Assembly (NCBI GenBank): GCA_041916675.1
Contig: JAYRZB010000002.1
Span: 62,001-126,000, forward strand
DNA length: 64,000 nucleotides
DNA from: JAYRZB01 sp041916675
GTDB lineage: Bacteria; Pseudomonadota; Alphaproteobacteria; Rhizobiales; Devosiaceae
Reading direction: 5' to 3'
Positions 25,439-34,476 of this stretch are shown here, one piece after another. The first letter of the stretch is position 1. Each line of letters opens with the position of its first letter. Under the pieces are notes generated by a model. The model worked only from the letters and a program-made list of their open reading frames with translations. It was not told where the DNA came from and searched no databases. The position numbers and the translations under genes are program-made.

Positions 25439-25813
25439 TCAGATGCCGGCGATGCAGACTTTGGTGTGTCCGGCGTTGCGGAAACCCAGTTGGGTGGCTG
25501 CTGCTCTCGACAGGTCAATAATGCGGCCCCTGACAAACGGACCGCGGTCGTTGATGGTTACGGTGACCGATTTCCCCGTTCGCTGGTCAACGACTTTGAC
25601 CTTGGTACCGAAGGGGAGCGACTTGTGGGCGGCGGTCATGGCGTTTGGATTCATCTTTGCGCCACTGGCAGTCTTGTTACCGGGAAGGGAGTACCAGGAT
25701 GCACCACCACACTGATTGCCCGCTGCAAGAGTAGTATTCGTCATCAGTCCGACAAATCCAGAAATCACAGCAGCAGCAAGGAGAGTCTTGTTAATCAAAC
25801 GTTCATCTTTCAC
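25439..25813 (-). CDS. RlpA-like septal ring/peptidoglycan-associated protein
   Basis: 124 residues from a GTG at 25813. A signal peptide (L-L-A-A-A-V-I-S-G-F-V-G) ends near residue 31, followed directly by a single double-psi beta-barrel domain: G-A-S-W-Y, T-A-S-G, T-A-A-H-K-S-L-P-F-G-T-K-V-K-V, V-T-I-N-D-R-G-P-F-V-x-G-R-I-I-D-L-S-R-A-A-A. The Asp and His of the putative lytic site are present (H in A-A-H, D in N-D-R-G). There is no SPOR domain, so it is a minimal secreted form rather than full RlpA. The GTG has no strong ribosome site; a downstream TTG is an alternative. Confidence 0.85.
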   Translation of the reverse strand: MKDERLINKTLLAAAVISGFVGLMTNTTLAAGNQCGGASWYSLPGNKTASGAKMNPNAMTAAHKSLPFGTKVKVVDQRTGKSVTVTINDRGPFVRGRIIDLSRAAATQLGFRNAGHTKVCIAGI

Positions 25814-26017
25814 TAGTCACGGGAGGGCGCCGCGTAAGGGGACACTGTGGCGAGAATGTGCGCGCTATCCCGATTGACTGGCTTAAGACATGGAACTGTT
25901 GCGATACTGCAACGCCAGACTCTGCGCGATTCAGTCAATTCTGGTAGTGATTGCGGGCGTCCGAGGGATATTCCCCGGCCGTTCCAAAGCCTCGGGTTGC
26001 AAAGCGCGTCCCATAAT

Positions 26018-26033
26018 TTGACCAATTGATAAA
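26018..26033 (+). promoter_or_regulatory. Predicted RutR operator upstream of preT
   Basis: TTGACCAATTGATAAA agrees with the E. coli RutR consensus TTGACCA-NN-TGGTCAA at 12 of 14 defined positions. It lies 54 bp before the preT start, and the same extended string (AATTTGACCAA...AAAAAAT) recurs in the rutR promoter region. Regulation is inferred. Confidence 0.6.
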
Positions 26034-26087
26034 AAATTTTCCCTGCGCTAGCGTTGCACTCTGGAACGGCTCTAAAGGGAGAGGGGC

Positions 26088-27428
26088 ATGGCCCAAGGTC
26101 ATTTCAAGCAAGGCATCGCGCCCGGGCGCCTGCCGCCTGATCAGTACGCGTCCAATTTTTCCGACCTGCACCCCAGGCTCGACCGCCACGAGGCGCTGGT
26201 TGAGGCCGACCGCTGCTATTTCTGCTACGACGCGCCGTGCCAGAATGCCTGCCCAACCTCGATCGACATCCCCATGTTCATCCGCGAGATTGCAACCGGC
26301 AATCCGCTGGGGGCGGCCGAGACGATCTTTGAACAGAACATCCTTGGCGGCATGTGCGCCCGCGTCTGCCCCACCGAGCAACTGTGCGAGGAAGCCTGCG
26401 TGCGCGAGGAGGCGGAGGGCAAGCCGGTCACGATCGGCCAGCTCCAGCGCTATGCCACCGACATCGCCATGGAACAGGACGCCCAGTTCTTTACCCGCGC
26501 TCCCGCAACCGGCAAGAAAGTTGCCGTGGTCGGCGCCGGCCCGTCGGGCCTGGCATGCGCCCACCGCCTGGCCATGCATGGCCACGAGGTGACCGTTCTC
26601 GATGCCCGCCCCAAGGCCGGTGGCCTGAATGAATATGGCATTGCCACCTACAAGACCCCCGATGGTTTTGCCCAGGCGGAGGTGGCTTACGTCACGGCCA
26701 TTGGCGGCATCAGCATCGAACTAGGCCAGGCACTCGGGCGCGATTTCTCGCTTGATGACCTCAAGGCAAAATACGACGCGGTCTTTGTTGGTTTCGGTCT
26801 TGGCGGGGTCAACGCCCTGCGCGCCGAAGGCGAGGCCGCCGAGGGTGTGCGGGATGCCGTCGATTTCATCGGCGACCTGCGCCAGGCCGATGATCTGTCA
26901 ACCCTCCCCGTTGGGCGCCGCGTGGTGGTGATCGGCGGCGGCATGACCGCCATTGATGCGGCCGTGCAGGCCAAACTGCTCGGCGCTGAAGACGTCACCA
27001 TCTGCTACCGCCGCGGCCAGGAGCATATGAACGCCTCCCGCTTCGAACAGGAGCTGGCGGCCTCCAAGGGCGTCCATATCCGCCATTGGCTGACACCCAG
27101 GAAGGTGTTGACCGAGAACGGCAAGGTGACCGGGATCGAGCTTGAGTATACCCAGCTCATCGATGGGCGCCTTTCCGGCATGGGCCACACCATGACCCTG
27201 CCGGCCGATCAGGTGTTCAAGGCCATCGGCCAGACCCTTGAGGATGAGCATGCCGGAGGCCTCGCTCTGACTGGCGGCCGCATCCAGGTCGATGCCGAGG
27301 GGCGCACCAGCCGGGCCGGAATCTGGGCCGGGGGCGATTGCACCGATCGGGGCGATGACCTGACCGTGACGGCCGTCGCCCAGGGGCGTGATGCCGCCGA
27401 GAGCATTCACCGCGCATTGACCGCTTAA
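26088..27428 (+). CDS. preT: PreT, NAD(P)H-oxidising subunit of dihydropyrimidine dehydrogenase
   Basis: 446 residues. Passes electrons from NADH through FAD and Fe-S clusters to PreA for reduction of uracil and thymine. The N terminus has a cysteine-rich ferredoxin-like fold (C-x-x-C-x-x-x-x-C-x-x-x-C-P and C-A-R-V-C-P...C-E-E-A-C). FAD-binding G-A-G-P-S-G-L is near residue 147 and NAD-binding G-G-G-M-T-A-I near 285, the GltD-like architecture. GltD itself is unlikely because preA follows 11 bp downstream and pyrimidine genes surround it. Probably induced by pyrimidines through relief of RutR repression. Confidence 0.92.
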   Translation: MAQGHFKQGIAPGRLPPDQYASNFSDLHPRLDRHEALVEADRCYFCYDAPCQNACPTSIDIPMFIREIATGNPLGAAETIFEQNILGGMCARVCPTEQLCEEACVREEAEGKPVTIGQLQRYATDIAMEQDAQFFTRAPATGKKVAVVGAGPSGLACAHRLAMHGHEVTVLDARPKAGGLNEYGIATYKTPDGFAQAEVAYVTAIGGISIELGQALGRDFSLDDLKAKYDAVFVGFGLGGVNALRAEGEAAEGVRDAVDFIGDLRQADDLSTLPVGRRVVVIGGGMTAIDAAVQAKLLGAEDVTICYRRGQEHMNASRFEQELAASKGVHIRHWLTPRKVLTENGKVTGIELEYTQLIDGRLSGMGHTMTLPADQVFKAIGQTLEDEHAGGLALTGGRIQVDAEGRTSRAGIWAGGDCTDRGDDLTVTAVAQGRDAAESIHRALTA

Positions 27429-27439
27429 GGGAGGGAACA

Positions 27440-28759
27440 ATGGCTGATATCCGCAATAATTTCGTCGGCATCAAGTCGCCCAACCCGTTCTGGCTCGCCT
27501 CGGCGCCGCCAACGGACAAGGCCTATAACGTCGAGCGCGCCTTCAAGGCCGGCTGGGGTGGCGTCGTCTGGAAAACGCTCGGCGAGGAAGGTCCGCCGGT
27601 CGTCAACGTCAATGGTCCGCGCTATGGCGCCATTTTCGGTGCCGACCGCCGGTTGCTTGGGCTCAACAACATCGAACTGATCACCGACCGGCCACTGCAG
27701 ATCAACCTGCAGGAAATGAAGCAGGTCAAGATGAACTGGCCCGACCGCGCGCTGGTGGCCTCGATCATGGTGCCCTGCGAAGAAGAGAGCTGGAAAGCCA
27801 TCCTGCCATTGGTCGAAGAGACCGGGGCCGACGGTATCGAGCTCAACTTCGGCTGCCCCCATGGCATGTCCGAGCGTGGCATGGGCGCTGCTGTGGGGCA
27901 GGTCCCCGAGTATATTGAAATGGTAGTGCGCTGGTGCAAGCAATATACTCGCATGCCCGTGATCACCAAGCTGACCCCCAACATTACCGATATCCGCAAG
28001 CCGGCCCGCGCCGCCAAGGCCGGTGGCACCGATGCGGTCAGCCTGATCAACACCATCAATTCCATCGTCTCGGTGGATCTTGATGCCTTCGCTCCGGTAC
28101 CCACCGTGGGCGGCAAGGGCACGCATGGCGGCTATTGCGGCCCGGCGGTCAAGCCGATTGCACTGAACATGGTGGCCGAGATCGCCCGCGATCCCGCAAC
28201 GTTCGGCCTGCCCATTTCAGGCATTGGCGGTGTGACCACCTGGCGCGACGCTGCCGAGTTCCTGGCGCTTGGGGCGGGCAATGTGCAGGTGTGCACCGCC
28301 GTGATGACTTATGGCTTCAAGATTGTCGAAGAAATGATCTCGGGCCTGTCGAACTGGATGGATGAAAAGGGTCACAAGGACCTTGATGCCATCACGGGCC
28401 GCGCCGTGCGCAATGTCACGGACTGGCAGTATCTCGACCTCAACTATGTGGCCAAAGCCAAGATCAACCAGGAGCTCTGCATTTCCTGCGGCCGCTGCCA
28501 TATTGCCTGCGAGGACACATCGCACCAGGCCATCATGAAGGAAAAGGACGGCAAGCGTCACTTTGAGGTCATGGACGACGAATGCGTCGGCTGCAATCTG
28601 TGTGTCAATGTCTGCCCGGTCGATGACTGCATTACCATGCAAGCTCTGCCTGTCGGCATGCTGGACGAGCGCACTGGTCGGGTTGTCACCGGCAAATATG
28701 CCAACTGGACCACGCACCCGAACAATCCAGCGGCCAAGGCCGTCGAACCGGCTGAGTAA
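27440..28759 (+). CDS. preA: PreA, catalytic subunit of dihydropyrimidine dehydrogenase
   Basis: 439 residues. FMN enzyme that reduces uracil or thymine to the 5,6-dihydro form, first step of the reductive pyrimidine pathway. Residues 1-330 are a dihydroorotate-dehydrogenase-like barrel with W-K-T-L-G, E-L-N-F-G-C-P-H-G-M-S (catalytic Cys/Ser region) and the phosphate-binding G-I-G-G-V. The C terminus adds two [4Fe-4S] motifs, C-I-S-C-G-R-C-H-I-A-C and C-V-G-C-N-L-C-V-N-V-C-P. Same operon as preT, and GGAGGG precedes the ATG. Confidence 0.95.
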   Translation: MADIRNNFVGIKSPNPFWLASAPPTDKAYNVERAFKAGWGGVVWKTLGEEGPPVVNVNGPRYGAIFGADRRLLGLNNIELITDRPLQINLQEMKQVKMNWPDRALVASIMVPCEEESWKAILPLVEETGADGIELNFGCPHGMSERGMGAAVGQVPEYIEMVVRWCKQYTRMPVITKLTPNITDIRKPARAAKAGGTDAVSLINTINSIVSVDLDAFAPVPTVGGKGTHGGYCGPAVKPIALNMVAEIARDPATFGLPISGIGGVTTWRDAAEFLALGAGNVQVCTAVMTYGFKIVEEMISGLSNWMDEKGHKDLDAITGRAVRNVTDWQYLDLNYVAKAKINQELCISCGRCHIACEDTSHQAIMKEKDGKRHFEVMDDECVGCNLCVNVCPVDDCITMQALPVGMLDERTGRVVTGKYANWTTHPNNPAAKAVEPAE

Positions 28760-28767
28760 GCCCCGTC

Positions 28768-28802
28768 CGATAGGGCGCAGCGTTGACAACTGTGCCCTAT
28801 CG
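28768..28802 (+). terminator. Long hairpin after preA
   Basis: CGATAGGGC-G-CAG (28768-28780) and CTG-T-GCCCTATCG (28790-28802) pair at 12 of 13 positions and begin 9 bp after the preA stop. No T run follows, so it could equally be an mRNA-stabilising stem. Confidence 0.45.
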
Positions 28803-28866
28803 ATACGTTGGTAACAAAAAGCTAGCAACTGTTGTCATAGCCTGTGCGCGACGCAGGGGGACAGGT

Positions 28867-29865
28867 ATGGCGCAGCATATTCAGCCTGACGACGGGGCAC
28901 TGGCCTCGCCTATTCGGCTGGTCCTGCTCGGTATTGCCGGAACCGTATTTCTGGCCCTGTTCTTCACCTTCTCAACTCTCAACGCCGTCCAAACGCTCGA
29001 TGCCCGCAGTCGTGAAACCGAAATTGCCCGGGCAAAGCGGGCCGTAGAGGTTAGGCTGGCCCAGGGCGGGATCATTGATGCTGCGGCCGCGAATGCGATT
29101 GCCAGGGATTTTCTCATCGAGGGCGCGCGGTTGGCCGATCCGGCGGAGGTGGCCGCCGATGAACTGTCCGTAGCCATTCCAGGCAGCGCCGACGTGCTGG
29201 CGTTCACGCCGACTAAACTGGCGAGCCAGACATTTCGCTCCCTTGCACCGATCCGTCTTGCCATCATCGTTGCCGTGCTGGGTGGTCTCAGCGTTGTATT
29301 CTACCGGCTGTTGCGATTGGCCCAGGCACTCGAATGGCAGCGCAAGCGCGCCAGCGACCTGGCCGGGCGCGATCCCCTGACCGGGCTGCTCAACAGGCGC
29401 GGTCTGGTCGATGCCCTCGAAATTGCCTTTGGGCGCCCGGATCAGCAAGCAGCGCTTCTCTATCTCGATCTGGATGACTTCAAGGGCGTCAATGATACTC
29501 ATGGACACGCCATGGGCGACCGCCTGCTCGAATGCGTGGCGCAACGCCTTTTGACCTGCGTCGAGCCCCAGGATGCGGTCGCGCGGCTGGGTGGCGATGA
29601 GTTCGTGGTGCTCAGGCTTTCGGGTTGCACCTCCCAGCAATTGGCCGCTTTCGCGCAAAGCCTCCACACCCACGTCACCGGCCCCTACGGCCTTGGCGGC
29701 ACGCAGCTCGAAATTGGCCTGAGTATTGGTATCGCCACGCGCAATGGAACGGTGCAGAGCTCGGCGCTCCTGGTGGCCGCAGCCGATGCTGCCCTCTACC
29801 GGGCCAAGGGTCGCACCGATGCGCCTTTCGCGTTTTCAGATCCCGCCGAAGCGCAAGCGGCGTGA
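28867..29865 (+). CDS. Membrane-bound diguanylate cyclase (GGDEF)
   Basis: 332 residues. Makes cyclic di-GMP. One membrane segment near residues 16-38, a periplasmic segment of about 90 residues, a second membrane helix near 130-150, then a GGDEF domain from about 170 to 325 with D-P-L-T-G-L-L-N-R-R, D-L-D-D-F-K and an intact A-R-L-G-G-D-E-F. The I-site position that would hold RxxD reads E-P-Q-D, so product inhibition is probably absent. The periplasmic part resembles no sensor I know. I use the ATG at 28867, after AGGGGGACAGGT. Its place between preTA and rutR may be incidental. Confidence 0.85.
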   Translation: MAQHIQPDDGALASPIRLVLLGIAGTVFLALFFTFSTLNAVQTLDARSRETEIARAKRAVEVRLAQGGIIDAAAANAIARDFLIEGARLADPAEVAADELSVAIPGSADVLAFTPTKLASQTFRSLAPIRLAIIVAVLGGLSVVFYRLLRLAQALEWQRKRASDLAGRDPLTGLLNRRGLVDALEIAFGRPDQQAALLYLDLDDFKGVNDTHGHAMGDRLLECVAQRLLTCVEPQDAVARLGGDEFVVLRLSGCTSQQLAAFAQSLHTHVTGPYGLGGTQLEIGLSIGIATRNGTVQSSALLVAAADAALYRAKGRTDAPFAFSDPAEAQAA

Positions 29866-29921
29866 CCTCGGTGTTGCCGTGCTTTGACTTTGCATCCGCA
29901 TCCTTCTAGGCGGGCATCGTG

Positions 29922-30812
29922 ATGCCAGCCTTTTCGCCACGCCTTCTGGCCCACCTCGCCATGCTCGGCTTTGCCGCCATGATTGCCGGGTCATTCACGC
30001 TCGGTGCACTGGCGACCCCGCACATCGCTCCCGTGCCGCTCAACGCCATCCGATTTATCATCGGCGCGGCATTGATGGGCATGGTCGCCTTTGGCGTTGG
30101 AGGGCAACGCCTTGTCATGCCCGCTGCACCCTGGCGCTTTGGCATTCTGGGCGGCCTGACGGCGATCTACTTTGTTTCAATGTTCATTGCCCTGACCATG
30201 ACGGCGCCGGTCGCCACCAGCGCCGTCTTTACCCTGATCCCGCTCATGGCGGCCGGGTTTGGCTACCTGTTCATGCGCCAGATTGCGGGACCCAAGGTTC
30301 TGCTCAGCCTGGTCTTTGCCGCTGCCGGCTCGATCTGGGTGATCTTCCGCGGCAATGTGGCAACGCTCGCTGCGTTTGATATCGGGCCCGGCGAACTGAT
30401 CTATTTTGGCGGCTGTGTCTGCTACGCGATCTATACTCCGCTGCTGCGGCGGTTCAGCCGTGGCGAAAACGCCCTCTATGCCAGCTTTTTCACCCTGAGC
30501 GCGACGACTCTGTGGATAGGCCTTTACGGACTGCCCGAGATCCTTGCGACCGATTGGCTCGCCCTGCCGCCGCTGGTCTGGGTGGTGATCGGCTATCTGG
30601 CGGTCTTTCCCACCGCCGTGTCTTTCTTCCTCGTCCAGTTCGCCGCCCTGCGCCTGCCCGCCGCCAAGGTCATCGCCTACGGCTATCTGACGCCGGTCTT
30701 CGTCATCATCTTCGAAGGACTGATCGGGCACGGCTGGGCCAGCCTGTCAGTGCTGGCCGGGGCGCTGGTCATCGTAATCGGCCTCGTGATCCTCGCCTGG
30801 CTGCCGGATTAG
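29922..30812 (+). CDS. EamA/DMT superfamily transporter
   Basis: 296 residues with ten hydrophobic segments in two repeated halves, the RhaT/EamA drug-metabolite transporter architecture. The second half carries the typical P-T-A-V-S-F-F-L-V-Q-F-A and A-x-x-x-x-Y-L-T-P-V-F. The substrate cannot be read from sequence; the setting next to rutR allows, but does not show, a role in pyrimidine or beta-alanine traffic. An in-frame GTG three bases upstream is an alternative start. Its stop overlaps the convergent rutR stop by two bases. Confidence 0.82.
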   Translation: MPAFSPRLLAHLAMLGFAAMIAGSFTLGALATPHIAPVPLNAIRFIIGAALMGMVAFGVGGQRLVMPAAPWRFGILGGLTAIYFVSMFIALTMTAPVATSAVFTLIPLMAAGFGYLFMRQIAGPKVLLSLVFAAAGSIWVIFRGNVATLAAFDIGPGELIYFGGCVCYAIYTPLLRRFSRGENALYASFFTLSATTLWIGLYGLPEILATDWLALPPLVWVVIGYLAVFPTAVSFFLVQFAALRLPAAKVIAYGYLTPVFVIIFEGLIGHGWASLSVLAGALVIVIGLVILAWLPD

Positions 30813-31504
30813 CTCTTCCGCACAGACAGCCCGGTCATGAACAGGGTTTCCAGGAAGCGGGCGGCGTCTTCGAAGCGGCCCTCGCCGCCGCGATCCTTGC
30901 CGAGCACGGCGCGAACCTGCACGTCGAAATCGGCATAGTGCTGGGTCGTGGCCCAGATGGCAAAGATCAGGTGATAGGGATCGGTGCGGGCAATCTTCCC
31001 CGCTTCCATCCAGCCGAGCAGCACGCGGGCTTTCTCATCGACGAGCGCCTTGAGTTCACCGGCCAGCATGTCAAAGATGCGCGGCGCACCCTGCAGGATT
31101 TCGTTGGCAAACAATCGGCTCTCGCGTGGATAGTCGCGCGCCATCTCAAGCTTGCGCCGGATATAGGAGCGGATTTCGGGGATGGGGTCGCCATCGGCAT
31201 CAAGCTCGTGCAGCGGTGCCAGCCAGGTCACCAGCATTTCGGCAATCAGCCGGTTGTGAATGTCTTCCTTGCGCTTGAAATAATAAAGCAGGTTGGGCTT
31301 GCTCATCCCGGCCGCCTCGGCGATCTGGTCGAGCGTGGCGCCGCGAAACCCCTGCACCGAAAAAACGTTCAGAGCGGCTTCGAGAATGACATTCTGCTTT
31401 TCGCGCTGGATGCGGGTGCGCGGGCGCGCGTGGCTTGTCGAATCGGCGGCGATGGCACTCTCGGATGCGCTGCGACCAGCATTTTTTACCTTGATCGGCG
31501 GCAT
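30809..31504 (-). CDS. rutR: RutR-type TetR regulator of pyrimidine catabolism
   Basis: 231 residues. The N-terminal TetR helix-turn-helix (I-L-E-A-A-L-N-V-F-S-V-Q-G-F-R-G-A-T-L-D then A-G-M-S-K-P-N-L-L-Y-Y-F) and the C-terminal L-A-G-E-L-K-A-L-V-D and A-T-T-Q-H-Y-A-D-F-D-V-Q-V blocks match RutR, which senses uracil/thymine. A 30-residue disordered extension precedes the domain. The identification is strengthened by sites close to the RutR consensus at 31521-31536, 16 bp from its own start (autoregulation), and at 26018-26033 before preT. It divides the pyrimidine island into two divergent parts. Confidence 0.88.
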   Translation of the reverse strand: MPPIKVKNAGRSASESAIAADSTSHARPRTRIQREKQNVILEAALNVFSVQGFRGATLDQIAEAAGMSKPNLLYYFKRKEDIHNRLIAEMLVTWLAPLHELDADGDPIPEIRSYIRRKLEMARDYPRESRLFANEILQGAPRIFDMLAGELKALVDEKARVLLGWMEAGKIARTDPYHLIFAIWATTQHYADFDVQVRAVLGKDRGGEGRFEDAARFLETLFMTGLSVRKS

Positions 31505-31520
31505 AGGAGTGCTAACATTT

Positions 31521-31536
31521 TTTCCAGTTGGTCAAA
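31521..31536 (-). promoter_or_regulatory. Predicted RutR operator between rutR and the transaminase gene
   Basis: Read on the minus strand the site is TTGACCAACTGGAAAA, 12 of 14 matches to the RutR consensus. It lies 16 bp before rutR and 78 bp before the divergent transaminase start, so one bound dimer could control both directions. Flanking bases (AAATTTGACCAA and AAAAAATGTT) are shared with the preT site. Confidence 0.6.
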
Positions 31537-31614
31537 TTTCTGGATTATCTGATCCGCCGTCAAGTCCAAATGTCTTGGCGGAAAAACTCATAAGATGAGT
31601 GCAGGGAGAAAACG

Positions 31615-32946
31615 GTGTCAAACCGCCTCAACGTAGTGCCGAACGATCTGAATGCGTTCTGGATGCCGTTTACCGCCAATCGCCAGTTCAAGAAGGCGCC
31701 GCGCATGTTCGTGGGCGCCAAGGACATGCATTACACCACTTCCGATGGCCGCCAGGTGCTCGATGGCACGGCGGGGCTCTGGTGCGTGAATGCCGGGCAC
31801 TGCCGTCCCAAGATCACCGAGGCCATCCAGAACCAGGCCGCCGAACTCGACTATGCCCCGGCCTTCCAGATGGGGCACCCCAAGGCGTTCGAACTGGCCA
31901 ATGCCCTGGTCCAGATCGCCCCGCAGGGCCTCGAGCACGTGCTCTTCACCAATTCGGGGTCGGAATCGGTTGAAACTGCGCTCAAGGTGGCGCTGGCCTA
32001 TCATCGCGTCAGGGGCGAGGGCGCGCGCTTCCGCCTGATTGGGCGCGAGCGCGGCTATCACGGCGTCAATTTCGGCGGCATTTCGGTGGGTGGCATCGTC
32101 ACCAACCGCAAGATGTTCGGCACGCTTTTGACCGGCGTCGACCACATGCCCCACACCCACACGCCGGGTAAGAACCAGTTCACCCGCGGTGAGCGCGAAA
32201 CCGGCGCCGATGACCTTTTGGCCGAACTCGAGCGCATCGTGACCCTGCACGATGCGTCAACCATTGCGGCTGTTATCGTTGAGCCGGTGGCCGGATCGAC
32301 CGGTGTGCTCATTCCGCCCAAGGGGTATCTCAAAAAGCTGCGCGAAATCACCAAAAAGCACGGTATCCTGCTGATCTTTGACGAAGTGATCACCGGTTTC
32401 GGGCGTCTGGGCACCCCATTTGCCGCCGACTATTTTGGTGTCACCCCCGATATCATGGTCACCGCCAAGGGCCTGACCAATGGCGTGATCCCCATGGGCG
32501 CCGTGCTCGTCACCTCGGAAATCCACGATGCCTTCATGCAGGGCCCTGAACACGTCATTGAGTTCTTCCACGGCTATACCTATTCGGGCAATCCGATTGC
32601 CTCAGCCGCAGGTCTGGCCACGCTCGAAACCTACAAGGATGAAGAGCTGCTGACCCGCGGCGCCGATATGGCCAAATATTGGGAAGATGCGCTCCATTCG
32701 CTCAAGGGCCTGCCCCATGTCATCGATATCCGCAATATCGGGCTGATCGGGGCCATTGAGCTGGAGCCAATTGCCGGGTCGCCCACCAAGCGCGCCTTCT
32801 CGGCGTTTGTGAAGGCATTCGAAGCGGGCATCCTGATCCGTACCACCGGTGATATCATTGCCATGAGCCCGCCGCTGATCATCGAAAAGGCCCATATCGA
32901 TACACTGATCGGCACGCTCGGTTCCATTCTCAAGACCCTCGAATAG
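31615..32946 (+). CDS. Beta-alanine (omega-amino acid):pyruvate aminotransferase
   Basis: 443 residues. PLP class III aminotransferase; here it should convert beta-alanine to malonate semialdehyde. N-S-G-S-E-S-V-E-T-A near residue 120 binds the PLP phosphate, F-D-E-V-I-T-G-F-G-R holds the ring Asp, and Lys in V-T-A-K-G-L-T-N-G forms the Schiff base. W-M-P-F-T-A-N-R-Q-F near the N terminus is typical of omega-amino acid:pyruvate transaminases. The start is a GTG at 31615, preceded by AGGGAG. First gene of the long catabolic operon, with a RutR operator in its promoter region and the semialdehyde dehydrogenase next to it. Confidence 0.9.
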   Translation: MSNRLNVVPNDLNAFWMPFTANRQFKKAPRMFVGAKDMHYTTSDGRQVLDGTAGLWCVNAGHCRPKITEAIQNQAAELDYAPAFQMGHPKAFELANALVQIAPQGLEHVLFTNSGSESVETALKVALAYHRVRGEGARFRLIGRERGYHGVNFGGISVGGIVTNRKMFGTLLTGVDHMPHTHTPGKNQFTRGERETGADDLLAELERIVTLHDASTIAAVIVEPVAGSTGVLIPPKGYLKKLREITKKHGILLIFDEVITGFGRLGTPFAADYFGVTPDIMVTAKGLTNGVIPMGAVLVTSEIHDAFMQGPEHVIEFFHGYTYSGNPIASAAGLATLETYKDEELLTRGADMAKYWEDALHSLKGLPHVIDIRNIGLIGAIELEPIAGSPTKRAFSAFVKAFEAGILIRTTGDIIAMSPPLIIEKAHIDTLIGTLGSILKTLE

Positions 32947-32977
32947 GGTCGGCCAATCATCACCCCCGGGGGGACGT

Positions 32978-34474
32978 ATGACTATTATTTCCAATGCCAT
33001 CGCCGGCAAGCTCGTACAGTCCGTTTCGACGCGCTCCAGCCCAGTTTATAATCCGGCAACCGGCGAGCAGATCGCCACCCTGCCGCTCTCGACGCTCGAT
33101 GAGATCAACGCCGCCGTGGCTTCGGCCAAGGCTGCTTTCCCGGCCTGGTCGAACACCCCGCCGATGAAGCGGGCCCGGGTGATGTTCAAGTTCAAGGAAC
33201 TGCTCGACCGCCACGCCGCCGAGCTTGCCCGCGAGATCTCGCGCGAGCACGGCAAGGTGCATGACGATGCCATGGGCGAAGTGGCGCGCGGCATCGACTG
33301 CGTCGATTTTGCCTGCGGCATTCCGCAGCTTTTGAAGGGCGAATTCTCGCGCAATGTCGGCCCCTCGATCGATTCCTATTCCGACCGGCAGGCGCTGGGC
33401 GTTGTGGCGGGTATCACCCCGTTCAACTTCCCGGCCATGGTGCCGATGTGGATGTATCCAATGGCGATTGCCTGCGGAAACACCTTTGTCCTTAAACCGT
33501 CCGATCGCGACCCATCTGCCCCGATGCTGGCCTGGAAGCTCTTTATGGAAGCCGGGCTGCCGGAAGGCGTATTCAATATCGTGCATGGCGACAAGGAAGC
33601 GGTCGATGCCATTCTCGACCACCCCGATATCAAGGCGGTGAGCTTTGTGGGCTCCACTCCGATTGCTGAATATGTCTATCAGCGCGGCACCAGGGCCGGT
33701 AAGCGCGTGCAGGCGCTGGGCGGCGCCAAGAACCACATGATCATCATGCCCGACGCGGACATGGATCAGGCCGCCGACGCGCTGATGGGCGCAGGCTACG
33801 GTTCGGCCGGCGAGCGCTGCATGGCCATTTCGGTGGCCGTGCCGGTGGGCGAAAAGACGGCAGATGCGCTGGTGGCCAAGCTCAAGCCGCGCGTTGAAGC
33901 GCTCAAGATCGGCCCGGCGAGCGACAGTGCTGCCGAGATGGGCCCGCTGGTCACCAAGCAGCATCAGCAGAAGGTGCTCGGCTATATCGATGCCGGTGAA
34001 AAGCAGGGGGCAAGCCTGGTCGTCGACGGCCGCGGCTTCAAGCTGCAGGGCTATGAGAACGGCTATTTTGTCGGTGGGACGCTGTTCGACCACGTCACCC
34101 CCGACATGACGATCTACAAGGACGAGATCTTTGGCCCCGTGCTTTCGGTGGTGCGGGCCAGGTCCTTCGACGATGCGGTCAACCTGATCCATGGGCACGA
34201 ATATGCCAATGGCACGGCCATCTTCACGCGCGATGGCGATGCGGCGCGCGAGTTTGCCGACAAGATCGAGGTCGGCATGGTCGGCATCAACGTGCCGATC
34301 CCGGTGCCGGTGGCTTATCACTCCTTCGGGGGCTGGAAGCGCTCTCTGTTCGGGGATCATTCGATCTATGGGCCGGAGGGCGTGCACTTTTATACCCGCC
34401 TCAAAACCGTCACCACCCGCTGGCCGGCCGGCATCAAATCCGGCGCCGAATTCAGCTTCCCGAGCCAGAAATAG
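32978..34474 (+). CDS. mmsA: CoA-acylating (methyl)malonate-semialdehyde dehydrogenase
   Basis: 498 residues. Oxidises malonate semialdehyde (from beta-alanine) to acetyl-CoA and CO2, and methylmalonate semialdehyde from thymine to propionyl-CoA. The ALDH fold is marked by I-T-P-F-N-F-P-A-M-V-P, L-K-P-S-D-R-D-P-S-A-P, G-S-T-P-I-A and the catalytic Cys in G-S-A-G-E-R-C-M-A; the latter with the MMSDH-specific F-N-F-P-A-M-V-P-x-W-M separates it from ordinary aldehyde dehydrogenases. It starts 31 bp after the transaminase. Its stop is followed after two bases by the start codon of an inserted DUF559 gene. Confidence 0.93.
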   Translation: MTIISNAIAGKLVQSVSTRSSPVYNPATGEQIATLPLSTLDEINAAVASAKAAFPAWSNTPPMKRARVMFKFKELLDRHAAELAREISREHGKVHDDAMGEVARGIDCVDFACGIPQLLKGEFSRNVGPSIDSYSDRQALGVVAGITPFNFPAMVPMWMYPMAIACGNTFVLKPSDRDPSAPMLAWKLFMEAGLPEGVFNIVHGDKEAVDAILDHPDIKAVSFVGSTPIAEYVYQRGTRAGKRVQALGGAKNHMIIMPDADMDQAADALMGAGYGSAGERCMAISVAVPVGEKTADALVAKLKPRVEALKIGPASDSAAEMGPLVTKQHQQKVLGYIDAGEKQGASLVVDGRGFKLQGYENGYFVGGTLFDHVTPDMTIYKDEIFGPVLSVVRARSFDDAVNLIHGHEYANGTAIFTRDGDAAREFADKIEVGMVGINVPIPVPVAYHSFGGWKRSLFGDHSIYGPEGVHFYTRLKTVTTRWPAGIKSGAEFSFPSQK

Positions 34475-34476
34475 AA

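Noticed and set aside
26088..27428. Glutamate synthase small subunit (gltD)
   Set aside because: The architecture is shared, but preA follows directly and no gltB is present; the pathway setting favours PreT.
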